From positions 63,747 through 127,746 of the forward strand of contig NZ_QDGA01000008.1 of the NCBI RefSeq assembly GCF_003347665.1: a stretch of DNA of 64,000 nucleotides. Direction: 5' to 3'. Origin of the DNA: Microvirga calopogonii. Lineage in GTDB: Bacteria > Pseudomonadota > Alphaproteobacteria > Rhizobiales > Beijerinckiaceae. Of the stretch, positions 29,000-38,313 are shown piece by piece. Position 1 is the stretch's first letter. Every line of letters begins with the position of its first letter. Under the pieces are notes generated by a model that was not told the DNA's origin, made no database searches, and saw nothing but the letters and a program-made list of their open reading frames with translations. Made by a program: the position numbers and the translations under genes.

Positions 29000-29084
29000 A
29001 AGGGCGCAGGTTTCCGCGCCGTTCTCGGCGCATGGTCCCGGATCGCCTTCACCACCCCTCGCGAATGACGCCCTTCAAACGCGC

Positions 29085-29987
29085 CTAATTCTTCACCCAC
29101 TCCCGGACCAAATGGTTGGCGATCGCGATCGGCGAGGGGGCGTCGAATTGCTCGTGGGTGCCCTCCAGCATGCGCCTGACATCGTCCTTCGTGAACCAGC
29201 GGGCGTCCTCCAGCTCCTCACCGTCGAAGGTGATCTCCTCGGTGAGCGCTTCGCCGATGCAGCCGATCATGATGTTCGACGGGAAGGGCCAGGGCTGGGA
29301 GGTCATGTAGCGCACCGCGCCGACCCGGATGCCGGCTTCCTCGAACGTCTCCCGGCGGACCGCATCCTCGATGGTCTCGCCCGGCTCCAGGAAGCCCGCG
29401 AGGCAGGAATACATCTTCTCGGCAAAGCGCGGCTGGCGGCCCATGAGGCATTTGTCGCCCCGCGTGATCAGCATGATCACCACCGGATCGGTGCGGGGAA
29501 AGTGCTGGGCGCCGCAAGCACCGCAATCGCGCCGGAAGCCGGCCTGGGCGAGTTGCGTCGGCGCGCCACAATTGGCGCAGAAGCGATGCCGCCGGTGCCA
29601 GTCCAGCAGGGATTTCGCCATCGCGAGCAGCCCGAGCTCCTCCGCCGGAACGAGGCCGCGCACGGCGATGGAGCGCAGGTCCACGACTGCGAAGGCCGGA
29701 TCGTCCAGGAAGGATTCAGCCGCCTCCGGCGCGGCCAGGGTCGCCACCACGGGACGGTCTCCGAGCGTGCCGAGAAAGACCTGCTCCTGATGGCCGGGGA
29801 GGCGGCCCAGAATGGAGGAGGGAAGGAGGCTCGTTCCAGGCTCGCCGGCCTGGAGGACCGGCAGGTCGCCGGCCAGGACCACCATGGCGGTGCGCGGATC
29901 CCGCGCCGCATTGGCAAGCGCTTCCGGGTCCCGCTCGGCGCTGTGGCGGACGAGCGGGTTCGTGATGTAGGCGATGGGTCGGGTCAT
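29085..29987 (-). CDS. nudC: NAD(+)/NADH diphosphatase, Nudix family
   Basis: A 300-residue NudC. The zinc ribbon (FCANCGAPT ... CGACGAQHFPRTDP, residues about 135-165) precedes the Nudix box GFLEPGETIEDAVRRETFEE with its E-x2-E-E pattern, followed by the SQPWPFP motif that marks the NADH-specific subfamily. It hydrolyses NAD(H) to NMN(H) and AMP and can remove NAD caps from RNA. It forms a two-gene unit with the HIT gene four bases upstream. Confidence 0.94.
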   Translation of the reverse strand: MTRPIAYITNPLVRHSAERDPEALANAARDPRTAMVVLAGDLPVLQAGEPGTSLLPSSILGRLPGHQEQVFLGTLGDRPVVATLAAPEAAESFLDDPAFAVVDLRSIAVRGLVPAEELGLLAMAKSLLDWHRRHRFCANCGAPTQLAQAGFRRDCGACGAQHFPRTDPVVIMLITRGDKCLMGRQPRFAEKMYSCLAGFLEPGETIEDAVRRETFEEAGIRVGAVRYMTSQPWPFPSNIMIGCIGEALTEEITFDGEELEDARWFTKDDVRRMLEGTHEQFDAPSPIAIANHLVREWVKN

Positions 29988-29991
29988 GGGG

Positions 29992-30402
29992 TCAGGCCGC
30001 TGCGAAAAGGGCTGCGGCGCGCTCGATCAGGGCCGTCGCCGCGTGGTCGGGATAAGGCGTGCGGGTGCCGTGTCCCCAGACGGGGCCGGGCCAGGCCGGA
30101 TCGGAGCGGAAGCGCCCGATAACGTGCACATGAAGCTGCGTCACGATGTTGCCCAGCGCACCCACATTCACCTTGTCGGGCTTGGAGAGCTCCAGCATCA
30201 CCTTGGTGGCGATGCGGATCTCCTGGGCAAGCTGCGCGTAATCGGCCTCCGAGAGGTCGGTGAACTCGCTCGCTCCCGCGATGCGCGGCACCAGCACGAA
30301 CCAGGGAAAGCGCGCATCGTTCAGAAACAGGACGGACGAGAGGGCGAGGTCGCCGACGGGGATCGTGTCGGCTTCGAGCCGGGAATCGAGCGTGAATGTC
30401 AT
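29992..30402 (-). CDS. HIT family protein
   Basis: A 136-residue histidine-triad protein, a nucleotide hydrolase or transferase fold. The triad appears as QLHVHVIGRF (H-x-H-x plus upstream residues) near residue 95. The frame is open to 30624, but that part lies in a repeat; ATG 30402 gives the compact HIT domain. Coupled to nudC by a four-base gap, which suggests joint clearing of nucleotide by-products. Exact substrate unknown. Confidence 0.88.
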   Translation of the reverse strand: MTFTLDSRLEADTIPVGDLALSSVLFLNDARFPWFVLVPRIAGASEFTDLSEADYAQLAQEIRIATKVMLELSKPDKVNVGALGNIVTQLHVHVIGRFRSDPAWPGPVWGHGTRTPYPDHAATALIERAAALFAAA

Positions 30403-30450
30403 AGCGCTATGTAACCGAGCCTGCGGCTTCGTGTCAGCCTGAACCTCGCA

Positions 30451-30549
30451 TGTCATCCCCGGCGCACGGAGTGCGGGAAGGGGATCCACGATCAGGCGCT
30501 GAGCGATGGGTTCCCTTCCCCTCCGCTGCGCTTCGGCCGGGAATGACAC
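30451..30549. repeat. intergenic hairpin repeat, family C
   Basis: TGTCATCCCCGGCGCACGG...GGAAGGGGATCCA and GGTTCCCTTCCCC...GGCCGGGAATGACAC; same arrangement as the copy at 20098. Confidence 0.75.
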
Positions 30550-30597
30550 GGATGGCGGTGGAGAGCGGGGATGGCCGTGGGGGCGGCTCGTTTCCAA

Positions 30598-30626
30598 CTT
30601 GCGTTTCTCGGGCAATACGCCCATAT
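30598..30626 (+). promoter_or_regulatory. sigma70 promoter of the SRP RNA gene
   Basis: CTTGCG (30598-30603), 17-base spacer, CCATAT (30621-30626); close to the CTTGAC-N17-CTATAT consensus and placed six bases before the RNA 5' end. Confidence 0.6.
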
Positions 30627-30631
30627 AGCCC

Positions 30632-30729
30632 GTGGGAGGTTGGCGAGGGACGTCTCACTCGCCAACCGGGTCAGGTCCGGAAGGAAGCAGCCCTAACGAG
30701 ACCGAACGGGTCTTCGTCCAGCCTCCCAC
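30632..30729 (+). ncRNA. ffs: signal recognition particle RNA (4.5S)
   Basis: A small hairpin RNA with closing stem GTGGGAGG/CCTCCCAC. The apical domain carries GGTCAGGTCCGGAAGGAAGC, the universally conserved Ffh-binding and GGAA-tetraloop region, and AGCAGCC on the 3' side. CCTTTT follows as a terminator tail. It binds Ffh for membrane protein targeting. The position directly before dnaX is the usual one in alphaproteobacteria. Confidence 0.95.
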
Positions 30730-30759
30730 CTTTTAAGATTCTCCAAAGCCTTGCAGTCG

Positions 30760-32583
30760 ATGGACGATACCACAGCCGGCACGCCCCTGAACGACGAGCC
30801 GGCCCTGCCGGGCTTCCCCGCCGCGCCCGCTTCAGCAGCGCCGGCCTCCCCCTATCGCGTCCTTGCCCGAAAATACCGCCCTCGCACCTTCGATGACCTG
30901 ATCGGTCAGGAAGCGATGGTGCGCACCCTCTCGAACGCTTTCGAGACCGGGCGCATTCCGCAGGCTTGGATGCTCACCGGCGTCCGCGGCGTCGGCAAGA
31001 CCACCACGGCCCGCATTCTGGCCCGCGGCCTCAACTACCAGAAGGCGGACGGCACCGGTCAGCCTACCATCCACATGCCGGAACTCGGCGTGCACTGCCA
31101 GGCGATCATGGAATCGCGGCACGTGGACGTGCTGGAGATGGACGCCGCGTCCCATACGGGCATCGACGACGTCCGCCAGATCATCGACGGCATCCGCTAT
31201 TCGCCGGTCTCGGCCCGCTACAAGGTCTACATCATCGACGAGGTCCACATGCTCTCCGAGAAGGCGTTCAACGCCTTCCTGAAGACGCTGGAGGAGCCTC
31301 CGCCGCACGCGAAGTTCATCTTCGCCACCACCGAAATCCGCAAAGTCCCGGTTACGATCCTGTCCCGCTGCCAGCGCTTCGACCTGCGCCGCATCGAGGC
31401 CGACAAGCTCGTGGCCCATCTCGGCCGCATCTGCACCGCCGAGGGCGTGCAGGCCGATGCGGAAGCGCTCGCCGCCATCGCCCGCGCGGCGGAAGGCTCG
31501 GCGCGCGATTCCCTGTCGCTGATGGACCAGGCCATCGCGCACGGCGCCGGCGTGGTGACGCCCGACACGGTGCGCGACATGCTGGGGCTCGCCGACCGCA
31601 CTCAGGTGATCGATCTCTTCGAGGCCGTGATGCGCGGCGACGTGCCGGCCGCCTTCGCAGGCCTGCGCTCGCAATACGATGCCGGTGCGGATCCCGCCGT
31701 GATCCTGTCCGATCTGGCGGCCTTCTCGCACGTCGTCACCCGCCTCAAGCTGATCCCGGAAGCCGCGAAGGATCCGGCCCTCTCCGAGATCGAGCGGACG
31801 CGCGGCACCGAGTACGCCCAGAAGCTATCCGTGCGGACCCTGTCGCGCGCCTGGCAGATCCTCCTGAAGGGCATTCCCGAGGTGCAATCCTCAAACCGCC
31901 CCATCGCGGCGGCCGAGATGGTGATCGTTCGCCTTGCCTATGCGGCCGACCTGCCGACGCCGGACGAAGCCCTGCGCGCCTTGAAGGACGGCGCGCCGGT
32001 TCCCGCCGGCGGTCCTTCCGCGCCTTCGCCCCGGCCGTCCGGTCCCACCACCTCCGGCAACATGGCGCTTGCGACATCCCAGCCCTATCCGCAGCCGAGG
32101 CCCCAGGCCGCCGTGCAGACCGAGCCGACCATGCGGCTTCGCCGCTTCGAGGACGTGGTGGCCTTGGCCGGCGAGAAGCGCGAGATCGTGCTGAAGGCGC
32201 AGCTCGAACGGGACGTGCGCCTCGTGCGCTTCGAGGAGGGCCGCATTGAGCTCAGCCTCACCGAGACCGGCAGCCGCACCATCGCCAACGACCTCACCCG
32301 CGCCCTCCAGCAATGGACCGGTGAGCGCTGGATGGTCGCTCTGTCCTCGGAGGAGGGCCAGGCGACCCTGCATGAGAAGGCGGTCGAGGCCGAGCGCGAG
32401 CGCAAGGAAGGCGCCGCCAATCATCCGCTCGTGCAGGCGGTGCTGACGAAGTTCCCCGGCGCGCAGATCGTGAACGTGATCGAACGGGCGGAGAAGCCCG
32501 GCGAGGATGCGGAAACCGAGATCCTCGGCGAGGCCGATGCGCTGGCCGCGCACGAGGCCGAGGACGACGACGATCTTTTCTGA
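30760..32583 (+). CDS. dnaX: DNA polymerase III subunits gamma/tau
   Basis: A 607-residue clamp-loader ATPase. Walker A GVRGVGKTTTARIL lies near residue 78, Walker B YIIDEVHMLS near residue 163, followed by KTLEEPPPHAKFIFATTEIRK and the arginine finger in LSRCQRFDLRR. The usual four-Cys zinc module after Walker A is degenerate: only one Cys (GVHCQAIMESRHVD) remains, a state also known in rhizobial DnaX. The C-terminal tau part is Pro-rich then acidic (EDDDDLF). No A-rich slippery site was noticed. ATG 30760 was taken over a TTG three codons earlier. First gene of dnaX-ybaB-recR. Confidence 0.95.
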   Translation: MDDTTAGTPLNDEPALPGFPAAPASAAPASPYRVLARKYRPRTFDDLIGQEAMVRTLSNAFETGRIPQAWMLTGVRGVGKTTTARILARGLNYQKADGTGQPTIHMPELGVHCQAIMESRHVDVLEMDAASHTGIDDVRQIIDGIRYSPVSARYKVYIIDEVHMLSEKAFNAFLKTLEEPPPHAKFIFATTEIRKVPVTILSRCQRFDLRRIEADKLVAHLGRICTAEGVQADAEALAAIARAAEGSARDSLSLMDQAIAHGAGVVTPDTVRDMLGLADRTQVIDLFEAVMRGDVPAAFAGLRSQYDAGADPAVILSDLAAFSHVVTRLKLIPEAAKDPALSEIERTRGTEYAQKLSVRTLSRAWQILLKGIPEVQSSNRPIAAAEMVIVRLAYAADLPTPDEALRALKDGAPVPAGGPSAPSPRPSGPTTSGNMALATSQPYPQPRPQAAVQTEPTMRLRRFEDVVALAGEKREIVLKAQLERDVRLVRFEEGRIELSLTETGSRTIANDLTRALQQWTGERWMVALSSEEGQATLHEKAVEAERERKEGAANHPLVQAVLTKFPGAQIVNVIERAEKPGEDAETEILGEADALAAHEAEDDDDLF

Positions 32584-32610
32584 TTTTCTTTTGAGATTGA
32601 GGATACGGTC

Positions 32611-32931
32611 ATGAAGGACATCATGGGACTGATGAAGCAGGCTCAGGCCATGCAGCAGAAGCTGCAGGACGCCCAGGCCGAGCTCGACACCCTCGAAGTC
32701 GACGGCACCGCCGGCGGCGGCGTCGTGACCGTGAAGGTGACCGGCAAGGGCAGCCTGAAATCCATCAACATCGATCCCTCGCTCATGAATCCTGACGAGA
32801 AGGAGATCCTCGAGGATCTCATCGTCGCGGCCATGAACGATGCCCGCGGCAAGGCCGAGCGCGTCACCCAGGAGCGCATGGAAAGCATCACCAAGGGCCT
32901 GCCGCTGCCTCCGGGCCTGAAGCTGTTCTGA
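32611..32931 (+). CDS. YbaB/EbfC family nucleoid-associated protein
   Basis: A 106-residue DNA-binding protein. It starts [19 protein letters not shown], a coiled helical segment, and continues with [15 protein letters not shown] and an IDPSL motif, as in the family. The dimer coats DNA without strict sequence need. It lies between dnaX and recR, the conserved order, with gaps of 27 and 7 bases. Confidence 0.93.
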   Translation: MKDIMGLMKQAQAMQQKLQDAQAELDTLEVDGTAGGGVVTVKVTGKGSLKSINIDPSLMNPDEKEILEDLIVAAMNDARGKAERVTQERMESITKGLPLPPGLKLF

Positions 32932-32938
32932 GACATCG

Positions 32939-33544
32939 ATGGCCCAGCACGTTGCCGGTCCCGAGATCGAGCGCCTGATCCAGCTCCTCGCCCGCCTGCC
33001 GGGCCTGGGGCCTCGGTCCGCGCGGCGCGCGGCGCTCCATCTCATCAAGAAGCGCGAGACGCTGCTCAACCCGTTGAGCGATGCCATGCGCATCGCCAAC
33101 GAGCGCATCGTCGTGTGCTCGTCCTGCGGCAACGTCGATACGTCGGATCCCTGCACGATCTGCCGGGATGCCAAGCGCGATCCGTCCATCCTCGTGGTGG
33201 TGGAGGACGTGTCCGATCTCTGGGCGCTGGAGCGGTCCGGCGCGGTCAACGCCAGGTATCACGTACTCGGCGGCGTGCTCTCGCCGCTCGACGGCGTTCG
33301 GCCCGAGCACCTGAACCTGGAGCGCCTCGTCGCCCGTGCGTCCGAACCCGGCGTGAACGAGGTGATCCTGGCGCTCAACGCCACGGTCGACGGCCAGACC
33401 ACGGCCCATTACATCACCGAGCTGCTCGCCCATCTGCCCGTGAAGGTGACGAAGCTCGCCCACGGCGTACCCGTCGGCGGCGAACTCGACTATCTCGACG
33501 AGGGCACGCTCTCGGCGGCGATCCGGCAGCGCACGTCGTTTTGA
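32939..33544 (+). CDS. recR: recombination mediator RecR
   Basis: A 201-residue protein of the RecFOR repair pathway, which helps load RecA at gaps. The helix-hairpin-helix [16 protein letters not shown] is at the N-terminus, the zinc finger [16 protein letters not shown] near residue 58, and the Toprim domain ([13 protein letters not shown] ... [13 protein letters not shown]) follows. Third gene of the dnaX unit. Confidence 0.95.
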   Translation: MAQHVAGPEIERLIQLLARLPGLGPRSARRAALHLIKKRETLLNPLSDAMRIANERIVVCSSCGNVDTSDPCTICRDAKRDPSILVVVEDVSDLWALERSGAVNARYHVLGGVLSPLDGVRPEHLNLERLVARASEPGVNEVILALNATVDGQTTAHYITELLAHLPVKVTKLAHGVPVGGELDYLDEGTLSAAIRQRTSF

Positions 33545-33563
33545 AGCGGCTCTGATTCCTCCG

Positions 33564-33600
33564 ATGTCATCACCGGGCTTGTCCCGGTGATCTCGATTGG
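33564..33600. repeat. partial intergenic repeat, family A
   Basis: GTCATCACCGGGCTTGTCCCGGTGATCTCGATTGG: first hairpin of the family A unit only. Confidence 0.7.
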
Positions 33601-33620
33601 AGAGGCGCTCCCCACACCGC

Positions 33621-33756
33621 TGTCATTCCGGGGCGCCCCAGGCGAACCCGGAACCCATAATCACGACGCGGAAGGAAAGAGCGAGCAGCGTTGCGCCTCT
33701 TCCTGCGCCGTCAGCGGCTATGGGTTCCGGGTTCCGCTTCGCGGCCCCGGAATGAC
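33621..33756. repeat. intergenic hairpin repeat, family E
   Basis: TGTCATTCCGGGGCGCCCC...GAACCCGGAACCCATAA on the left is mirrored by TATGGGTTCCGGGTTCCGC...GGCCCCGGAATGACA on the right, with about 50 bases between the arms. Confidence 0.8.
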
Positions 33757-33850
33757 AAGCGCGGATCTCATGCGAGCCGCAGATGATGACGTGACAGGCC
33801 GGAGCGCCGTTGCTAATCAGGCGGCAACGAAACCCTGACCCGAGTTGCCC

Positions 33851-34693
33851 ATGTCCACCGCTGATCTCGCCCGCACCATCGACGCCGCCTGGGAAGACCG
33901 GGCTAACGTCAACCCTTCGACGACCGGCGCCGTCCGTGAAGCCGTCGAGGAGTCGATGAACCTTCTCGATTCCGGCAAGGCCCGTGTGGCCGAGAAGACC
34001 GGCGGCGAGTGGCAGGTGCATCAATGGCTGAAGAAGGCCGTGCTGCTGTCCTTCCGCCTCAACGACATGGAAGTGATCGGCGGCGGCCCGGGCGAGGCCA
34101 CGTGGTGGGACAAGGTGCCGTCCAAGTTCGCCGGATGGGGTGAGAACCGCTTTCGGGCCGCGGGCTTCCGCGCCGTTCCGAACTGCACCGCGCGGCGCGG
34201 CGCCTATATCGCGCCCGGCGTGGTGCTGATGCCGTCCTTCGTCAATCTCGGCGCCTATGTGGACGAGAACACCATGGTCGATACCTGGGCGACGGTCGGC
34301 TCCTGCGCCCAGATCGGCAAGAACGTGCACCTCTCCGGCGGCGTCGGCATCGGCGGCGTGCTGGAGCCACTCCAGGCCAACCCCACCATCATCGAGGACA
34401 ACTGCTTCATCGGCGCCCGCTCCGAGGTGGTGGAAGGCGTGGTCGTGGGCGAGGGCTCGGTGCTCTCCATGGGCGTGTTCATCTCGGCCTCGACCAAGAT
34501 CATCGACCGCAACACCGGCGAGGTTTTTGTGGGCCGCGTGCCGCCGTATTCGGTCGTCGTCCCCGGCTCGCTCCCCGGCAAGCCGCTCCCGGACGGCACC
34601 CCCGGCCCGTCGCTCTACTGCGCCGTCATCGTGAAGCGCGTCGATGCGCAGACGCGGGCAAAGACAGGGATCAACGAGCTGTTGCGGGACTGA
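33851..34693 (+). CDS. dapD: 2,3,4,5-tetrahydropyridine-2,6-dicarboxylate N-succinyltransferase
   Basis: A 280-residue trimeric acyltransferase of the succinylase branch of diaminopimelate/lysine synthesis. The N-terminal helical domain is followed by a left-handed beta-helix with hexapeptide repeats from about residue 110 ([20 protein letters not shown], then [12 protein letters not shown] and [12 protein letters not shown]). ATG 33851 was chosen over an in-frame TTG two codons earlier. dapE follows after one inserted gene. Confidence 0.95.
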   Translation: MSTADLARTIDAAWEDRANVNPSTTGAVREAVEESMNLLDSGKARVAEKTGGEWQVHQWLKKAVLLSFRLNDMEVIGGGPGEATWWDKVPSKFAGWGENRFRAAGFRAVPNCTARRGAYIAPGVVLMPSFVNLGAYVDENTMVDTWATVGSCAQIGKNVHLSGGVGIGGVLEPLQANPTIIEDNCFIGARSEVVEGVVVGEGSVLSMGVFISASTKIIDRNTGEVFVGRVPPYSVVVPGSLPGKPLPDGTPGPSLYCAVIVKRVDAQTRAKTGINELLRD

Positions 34694-34743
34694 TCTGAAA
34701 CATTGTATCTGTCTAGCTCGGTGACATTCTGGGCTAGGCAGAT

Positions 34744-35148
34744 ATGTGGGCTGTACTGAGATTTTTCTTCAGCTTTCAGGGCCGCATCGGACGGCTTCAA
34801 TTCCTCTATGGCATCCTGTTCTGGGCTGCAGCGCTGACCGTTGCATTTACTGTTTATCTCGAGACGATCTGGTTCTGCTTATCACCTTTGACCCTCATCG
34901 TTCTGGTGGCAGCTGTCTCATGCACAGCGCTGCAAGTGAAGCGATTTCATGATCGGAACCGTACTGGTTGGCGTGTGAGCATCTTCTGCATTCTGTTCCT
35001 GACCACAGCCATTTTCCCTGTTTCGTTAGCTACGCTCCTATTGGTTTCCATTGAACACATGGTTGAGTTGCTGATTATGGCTGGCACAAGAGGGCCAAAC
35101 CATTATGGTCCTGCTCAGCAGCCACCTCCTGAACCTGTGCCAGCATGA
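34744..35148 (+). CDS. DUF805 family membrane protein
   Basis: A 134-residue integral membrane protein with four hydrophobic helices. DUF805 marks are [10 protein letters not shown] at the N-terminus, the loop [11 protein letters not shown] near residue 66 and RGPNHYGP near the end; a Pro-rich tail follows. Codon use and base composition are visibly more AT-rich than in neighbouring genes, a sign of separate origin. Its stop overlaps the dapE start (ATGA), so it has become part of the dap transcript. Function of the family is unknown. Confidence 0.88.
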   Translation: MWAVLRFFFSFQGRIGRLQFLYGILFWAAALTVAFTVYLETIWFCLSPLTLIVLVAAVSCTALQVKRFHDRNRTGWRVSIFCILFLTTAIFPVSLATLLLVSIEHMVELLIMAGTRGPNHYGPAQQPPPEPVPA

Positions 35149-36305
35149 CCTCCCATACTCCGCTTTCCCTCGCCCAATCCCTCCTGCGCTGCCCCTCTGT
35201 GACGCCTGAGGAGGGCGGGGCGCTGGCCTTCATCGAGGACGTGCTGAAGGAGGCGGGGTTCGAGGTTCACCGGCCGGTCTTTTCCGAGCCCGGTACGCCC
35301 GATGTCGAGAACCTCTATGCCCGCTACGGCAAGGGTGAGCCCTACCTGCTCTTTGCCGGACATACGGATGTGGTGCCGCCGGGCGATGTGAGCCGGTGGC
35401 AATACGATCCGTTCGGCGGTGAGATCCATGGCGGCGAGCTTTATGGGCGTGGCGCGGTCGACATGAAGGGCGGCATCGCCTGCATGATGGCGGCGGCGCT
35501 TGCCTTCATTCGCGACAACCCGGATTTCAAGGGCTCCATCGGTTTCCTGATCACGGGAGACGAGGAGGGGCCGGCCGTCAACGGCACGGTGAAGCTCCTC
35601 GAATGGGCGAAGGGCCGCGGCGAGCGGTTCGATCATTGCATCCTCGGCGAGCCCACCAATCCGAACCAGCTCGGCGACATGATCAAGATCGGGCGGCGCG
35701 GGTCGCTCACGGGCCGGATCGTGGTCGAGGGCAAGCAGGGGCATGTGGCCTATCCGCATCTCGCGGACAATCCCATTCCGGGCATGATGCGCCTGCTCGA
35801 CGGGCTGCTGAAGGAGCCGCTCGATCGGGGCACGGACCATTTCGACGCCTCGAACCTCGAAGTGACCACCATCGACGTCGGCAATCCCGCCGCCAACGTG
35901 ATCCCGGCGGAGGCGAAGGCGACCTTCAACATCCGGTTCAACGATCTCTGGACGCCCCAAAGCCTTGAGGCGGAGATCGAGCGCCGCCTGCGCGAGGCCG
36001 CCGGCAACACGGTGCGCTACACCCTGACGATGGAGCCGACCAACGCGGTCGCCTTCCTCACGCCGCCGAATGCCTTCGTGGGCTTCATTGCCGATGCCAT
36101 CAAGGCTGAGACTGGCTCGCAGCCGAAGCTCTCCACCACGGGCGGCACGTCGGATGCTCGCTTCATTGTGAAGTACTGCCCCGTGGTCGAATTCGGCCTC
36201 GTCGGACAGACCATGCACCAGATCGACGAGCGGGTGGCCGTCGCCGATTTGGATCGTCTCGCAACGGTTTACCGCAAGGTGCTTGAAGCCTATTTCGCCG
36301 CGTGA
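35145..36305 (+). CDS. dapE: succinyl-diaminopimelate desuccinylase
   Basis: A 386-residue M20 metallopeptidase-fold enzyme that removes succinate from N-succinyl-L,L-diaminopimelate. Metal-site motifs are [14 protein letters not shown] (His and Asp), [21 protein letters not shown] with the catalytic Glu pair, ILGEPTN, and a C-terminal His in GQTMHQID. A dimerisation domain lies between about residues 180 and 295. Follows dapD in the same pathway, separated by the DUF805 gene. Confidence 0.95.
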   Translation: MTSHTPLSLAQSLLRCPSVTPEEGGALAFIEDVLKEAGFEVHRPVFSEPGTPDVENLYARYGKGEPYLLFAGHTDVVPPGDVSRWQYDPFGGEIHGGELYGRGAVDMKGGIACMMAAALAFIRDNPDFKGSIGFLITGDEEGPAVNGTVKLLEWAKGRGERFDHCILGEPTNPNQLGDMIKIGRRGSLTGRIVVEGKQGHVAYPHLADNPIPGMMRLLDGLLKEPLDRGTDHFDASNLEVTTIDVGNPAANVIPAEAKATFNIRFNDLWTPQSLEAEIERRLREAAGNTVRYTLTMEPTNAVAFLTPPNAFVGFIADAIKAETGSQPKLSTTGGTSDARFIVKYCPVVEFGLVGQTMHQIDERVAVADLDRLATVYRKVLEAYFAA

Positions 36306-36413
36306 GCCCAAATTTGGAACTTGACTGTTTAGACTAAAGTCGAAGAATAGCCGGAACGTTTTATCGGGTCCGTCCATTTCCGAGGGCAATCGTCTTCGAA
36401 GAAGGGGCCGCTC

Positions 36414-37004
36414 ATGATCGTTACGGCTGATGAGGTCAACCGCTCGTTCCGGGGAACGCTCGACCTGCTCAACAGCAGGTCAGAGGGCCTGAAGTCCTTC
36501 GACATGAGCGAGCGGGGCTTCTGGCGCTCCTTCACGGCGATCTGGCTGACGCTCCCGGCCTATGTCGTATCCCTTGCCTTCGAGCGCCTCCGCCTCGGTC
36601 TCCTGCAGCCGGACCGGCCTCTTCTCGATAGCTTCTGGATCGATCTCGTCGTCGCTCTCGGCCATGTGGCGGGCTTCGTCGCCCTGCCGGTCGCCATGAT
36701 CTGGATCGCCCGGTGGTTTCGGCTCGAGAAGGCCTATGTGCCCTTCGTGATCGTGACGAACTGGATCTCCGTCATCGGCATGCTGCTCCTGTCGGTGCCG
36801 GCCATGCTCATGCTGCTCGGCTGGGCGCCTCCAGGGCTCGCCAGCCTGTTCGGCCTCGCCTTCGCGATCATCATCGTGCGGCTGCAATGGTTCGCCACCA
36901 AGGCGACCCTGAACCTCGCGAGCCTGCCGGCCCTCGGCGTCGTGGTGCTTGGCATCGTGCTCAATTCCATGATCGGAACCGCGATGCGGGGGCTTTTAGG
37001 CTAA
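36414..37004 (+). CDS. uncharacterised multi-pass membrane protein
   Basis: A 196-residue protein of unknown function. A soluble N-terminus of about 35 residues (TADEVNRSFRGTLDLL) is followed by roughly five hydrophobic segments, starting with FTAIWLTLPAYVVSLAF near residue 40 and ending with LGVVVLGIVLNSMIGTAM. No catalytic motif is visible. It has its own start 108 bases after dapE on the same strand. The layout resembles Yip1/DUF-type membrane proteins but I cannot name a family. Confidence 0.75.
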   Translation: MIVTADEVNRSFRGTLDLLNSRSEGLKSFDMSERGFWRSFTAIWLTLPAYVVSLAFERLRLGLLQPDRPLLDSFWIDLVVALGHVAGFVALPVAMIWIARWFRLEKAYVPFVIVTNWISVIGMLLLSVPAMLMLLGWAPPGLASLFGLAFAIIIVRLQWFATKATLNLASLPALGVVVLGIVLNSMIGTAMRGLLG

Positions 37005-37074
37005 AGCATCGAACGCAAAAGTGGGAACCGGTTTTGCGTGTAAAGATGCGACAAACAAAACCTTAAAGCGTCGG
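37003..37074. repeat. intergenic hairpin repeat, family B (variant)
   Basis: AAAGCATCGAACGCAAAAGTGG, then CCGGTTTTGCGTG and TAAAGATGCG, ending near TTAAAGCGTCGG. Overlaps the truA stop region between two converging genes and may serve as their shared 3' end structure. Confidence 0.65.
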
Positions 37075-37809
37075 ATAATCGACGCCGATCAGGTAAAGCC
37101 CCGTCGATGGGGCCATCGGCCCGCAGCGTCTGCGGTCGCGGGCGTCGAGGGCCGCGCGCACATCCTCCACCGACCAGCGTCCCGCGCCGGCCCGCTCCAG
37201 GGTCCCCGTCATGGAGCGCACCTGATGGTGCAGGAACGAACGGGCGGAGGCATAGATGCGGATCTCGTCGCCGATCCGCTCCACATCGAGCCGATCGAGG
37301 GTCCGGACCGGGCTGTTGGCCTGGCATTCCGCGGCCCGGAACGTGGTGAAATCGTGCCGCCCGATCAGCGTCTGTGCGGCCTCGTGCATCGCGTCGGCAT
37401 CGAGCTTCCAGGCCACGTGCCAGACCCGGCTCGCGTCCAGGGCCGGAGGCGCGCGGCGGTTGAGGATGCGATAGACGTAGTGGCGCTTCACGGCGGAGAG
37501 GCGGGCGTGGAACGTCTCGGGTACGACCTGGGCCGAAAGGATCGCCACGGGGGCCGGCCGCAGGTGGGAGTTGGTGGCGTCGCGGACCGTGTCCGGCCGC
37601 CATTCCTTGTCCAGGTCCACGTGAACGACCTGGTGGGTGGCATGAACCCCCGAATCCGTCCTTCCTGCGCAATGGATTCGGACGGCCGCGCCCGTAAAGC
37701 GCGCGATGGCATCCTCCACCGCCTGCTGCACGGAGAGCCCGTTCGTCTGATGCTGCCAACCGGTGAAGGGCGTGCCGTCATATTCGACGACAAGCTTGTA
37801 GCGAGGCAT
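37063..37809 (-). CDS. truA: tRNA pseudouridine(38-40) synthase
   Basis: A 248-residue pseudouridine synthase acting on the tRNA anticodon arm. The catalytic Asp is in [11 protein letters not shown] near residue 52, with [12 protein letters not shown] at the N-terminus and [13 protein letters not shown] near residue 205. It ends a minus-strand cluster def-fmt-GNAT-truA, all concerned with translation or acetylation. Start two bases before the GNAT stop. Confidence 0.95.
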   Translation of the reverse strand: MPRYKLVVEYDGTPFTGWQHQTNGLSVQQAVEDAIARFTGAAVRIHCAGRTDSGVHATHQVVHVDLDKEWRPDTVRDATNSHLRPAPVAILSAQVVPETFHARLSAVKRHYVYRILNRRAPPALDASRVWHVAWKLDADAMHEAAQTLIGRHDFTTFRAAECQANSPVRTLDRLDVERIGDEIRIYASARSFLHHQVRSMTGTLERAGAGRWSVEDVRAALDARDRRRCGPMAPSTGLYLIGVDYPTL

Positions 37810-37810
37810 G

Positions 37811-38305
37811 TTATTTCAGTTCTGCAAAGGCTCTGGCGTAAGTGACCGAGCCGTGAGCCTCTTTCCCGGTGTCGGAAAGGGCAAGGGCCTGAAGATAGGG
37901 TCCGTCATAGAGCGTCTTGAGCCTGCGCGCCAGCGCTGTCGAGAAGCCGAAGCGGCCATAGTAACCCGGCTCGCCCAGCACGAGCACGAGGTCGAACCCC
38001 TTGGCCTTCATCCGTTTCAGGCCCTCTTCGATGAGAAAGGCTCCCACGCCTTGCCGCTGGTGAGCGGGAATCACTGCAAGAGGAGCCAAGCCGCACCCTT
38101 TGACGAAAGGAGCGTCGTCGAGGAACAGACGGGAGAAGGCAATATGCCCGACCGCTTTCGCTCCATAAGCCGTGAGGGACAGGATGAGGTCGCCGTCATT
38201 GCGCAGGCGCTGGACGAGACTGGCTTCAGCCAATTGCCCGAAAGCAGCCTGGTAAATCGCGCAGAGGCCAGCCCAGTCGGCGGATTCCTCCAGACGAAGC
38301 CTCAT
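37811..38305 (-). CDS. GNAT family N-acetyltransferase
   Basis: A 164-residue acetyltransferase of the YhbS type. The acetyl-CoA motif is [18 protein letters not shown] near residue 90, and [14 protein letters not shown] is the characteristic YhbS-like segment. The frame is open to 38605 through fmt, but ATG 38305, nine bases before the fmt stop on that strand, is the natural start. Located between fmt and truA. Substrate unknown. Confidence 0.88.
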   Translation of the reverse strand: MRLRLEESADWAGLCAIYQAAFGQLAEASLVQRLRNDGDLILSLTAYGAKAVGHIAFSRLFLDDAPFVKGCGLAPLAVIPAHQRQGVGAFLIEEGLKRMKAKGFDLVLVLGEPGYYGRFGFSTALARRLKTLYDGPYLQALALSDTGKEAHGSVTYARAFAELK

Positions 38306-38313
38306 GCCGGACC

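Larger units (their letters stand above)
28291..29084. other. 794-base gene-poor region with repeats and a regulated promoter
   Basis: Holds, in order, a partial family A repeat (28360), a family D repeat (28415-28513), a LexA-type direct repeat overlapping a consensus housekeeping promoter (28542-28584), a structured transcript candidate (28591-28856) and a family E repeat (28874-28999). No standard-size gene is supported on either strand. Confidence 0.7.
33545..33850. other. repeat-filled gap between recR and dapD
   Basis: About 306 bases without a gene, mostly a half family A element followed by a full family E element. The remaining 90 bases before dapD should hold its promoter, but I see no clear -35/-10 pair. 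Confidence 0.65.
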
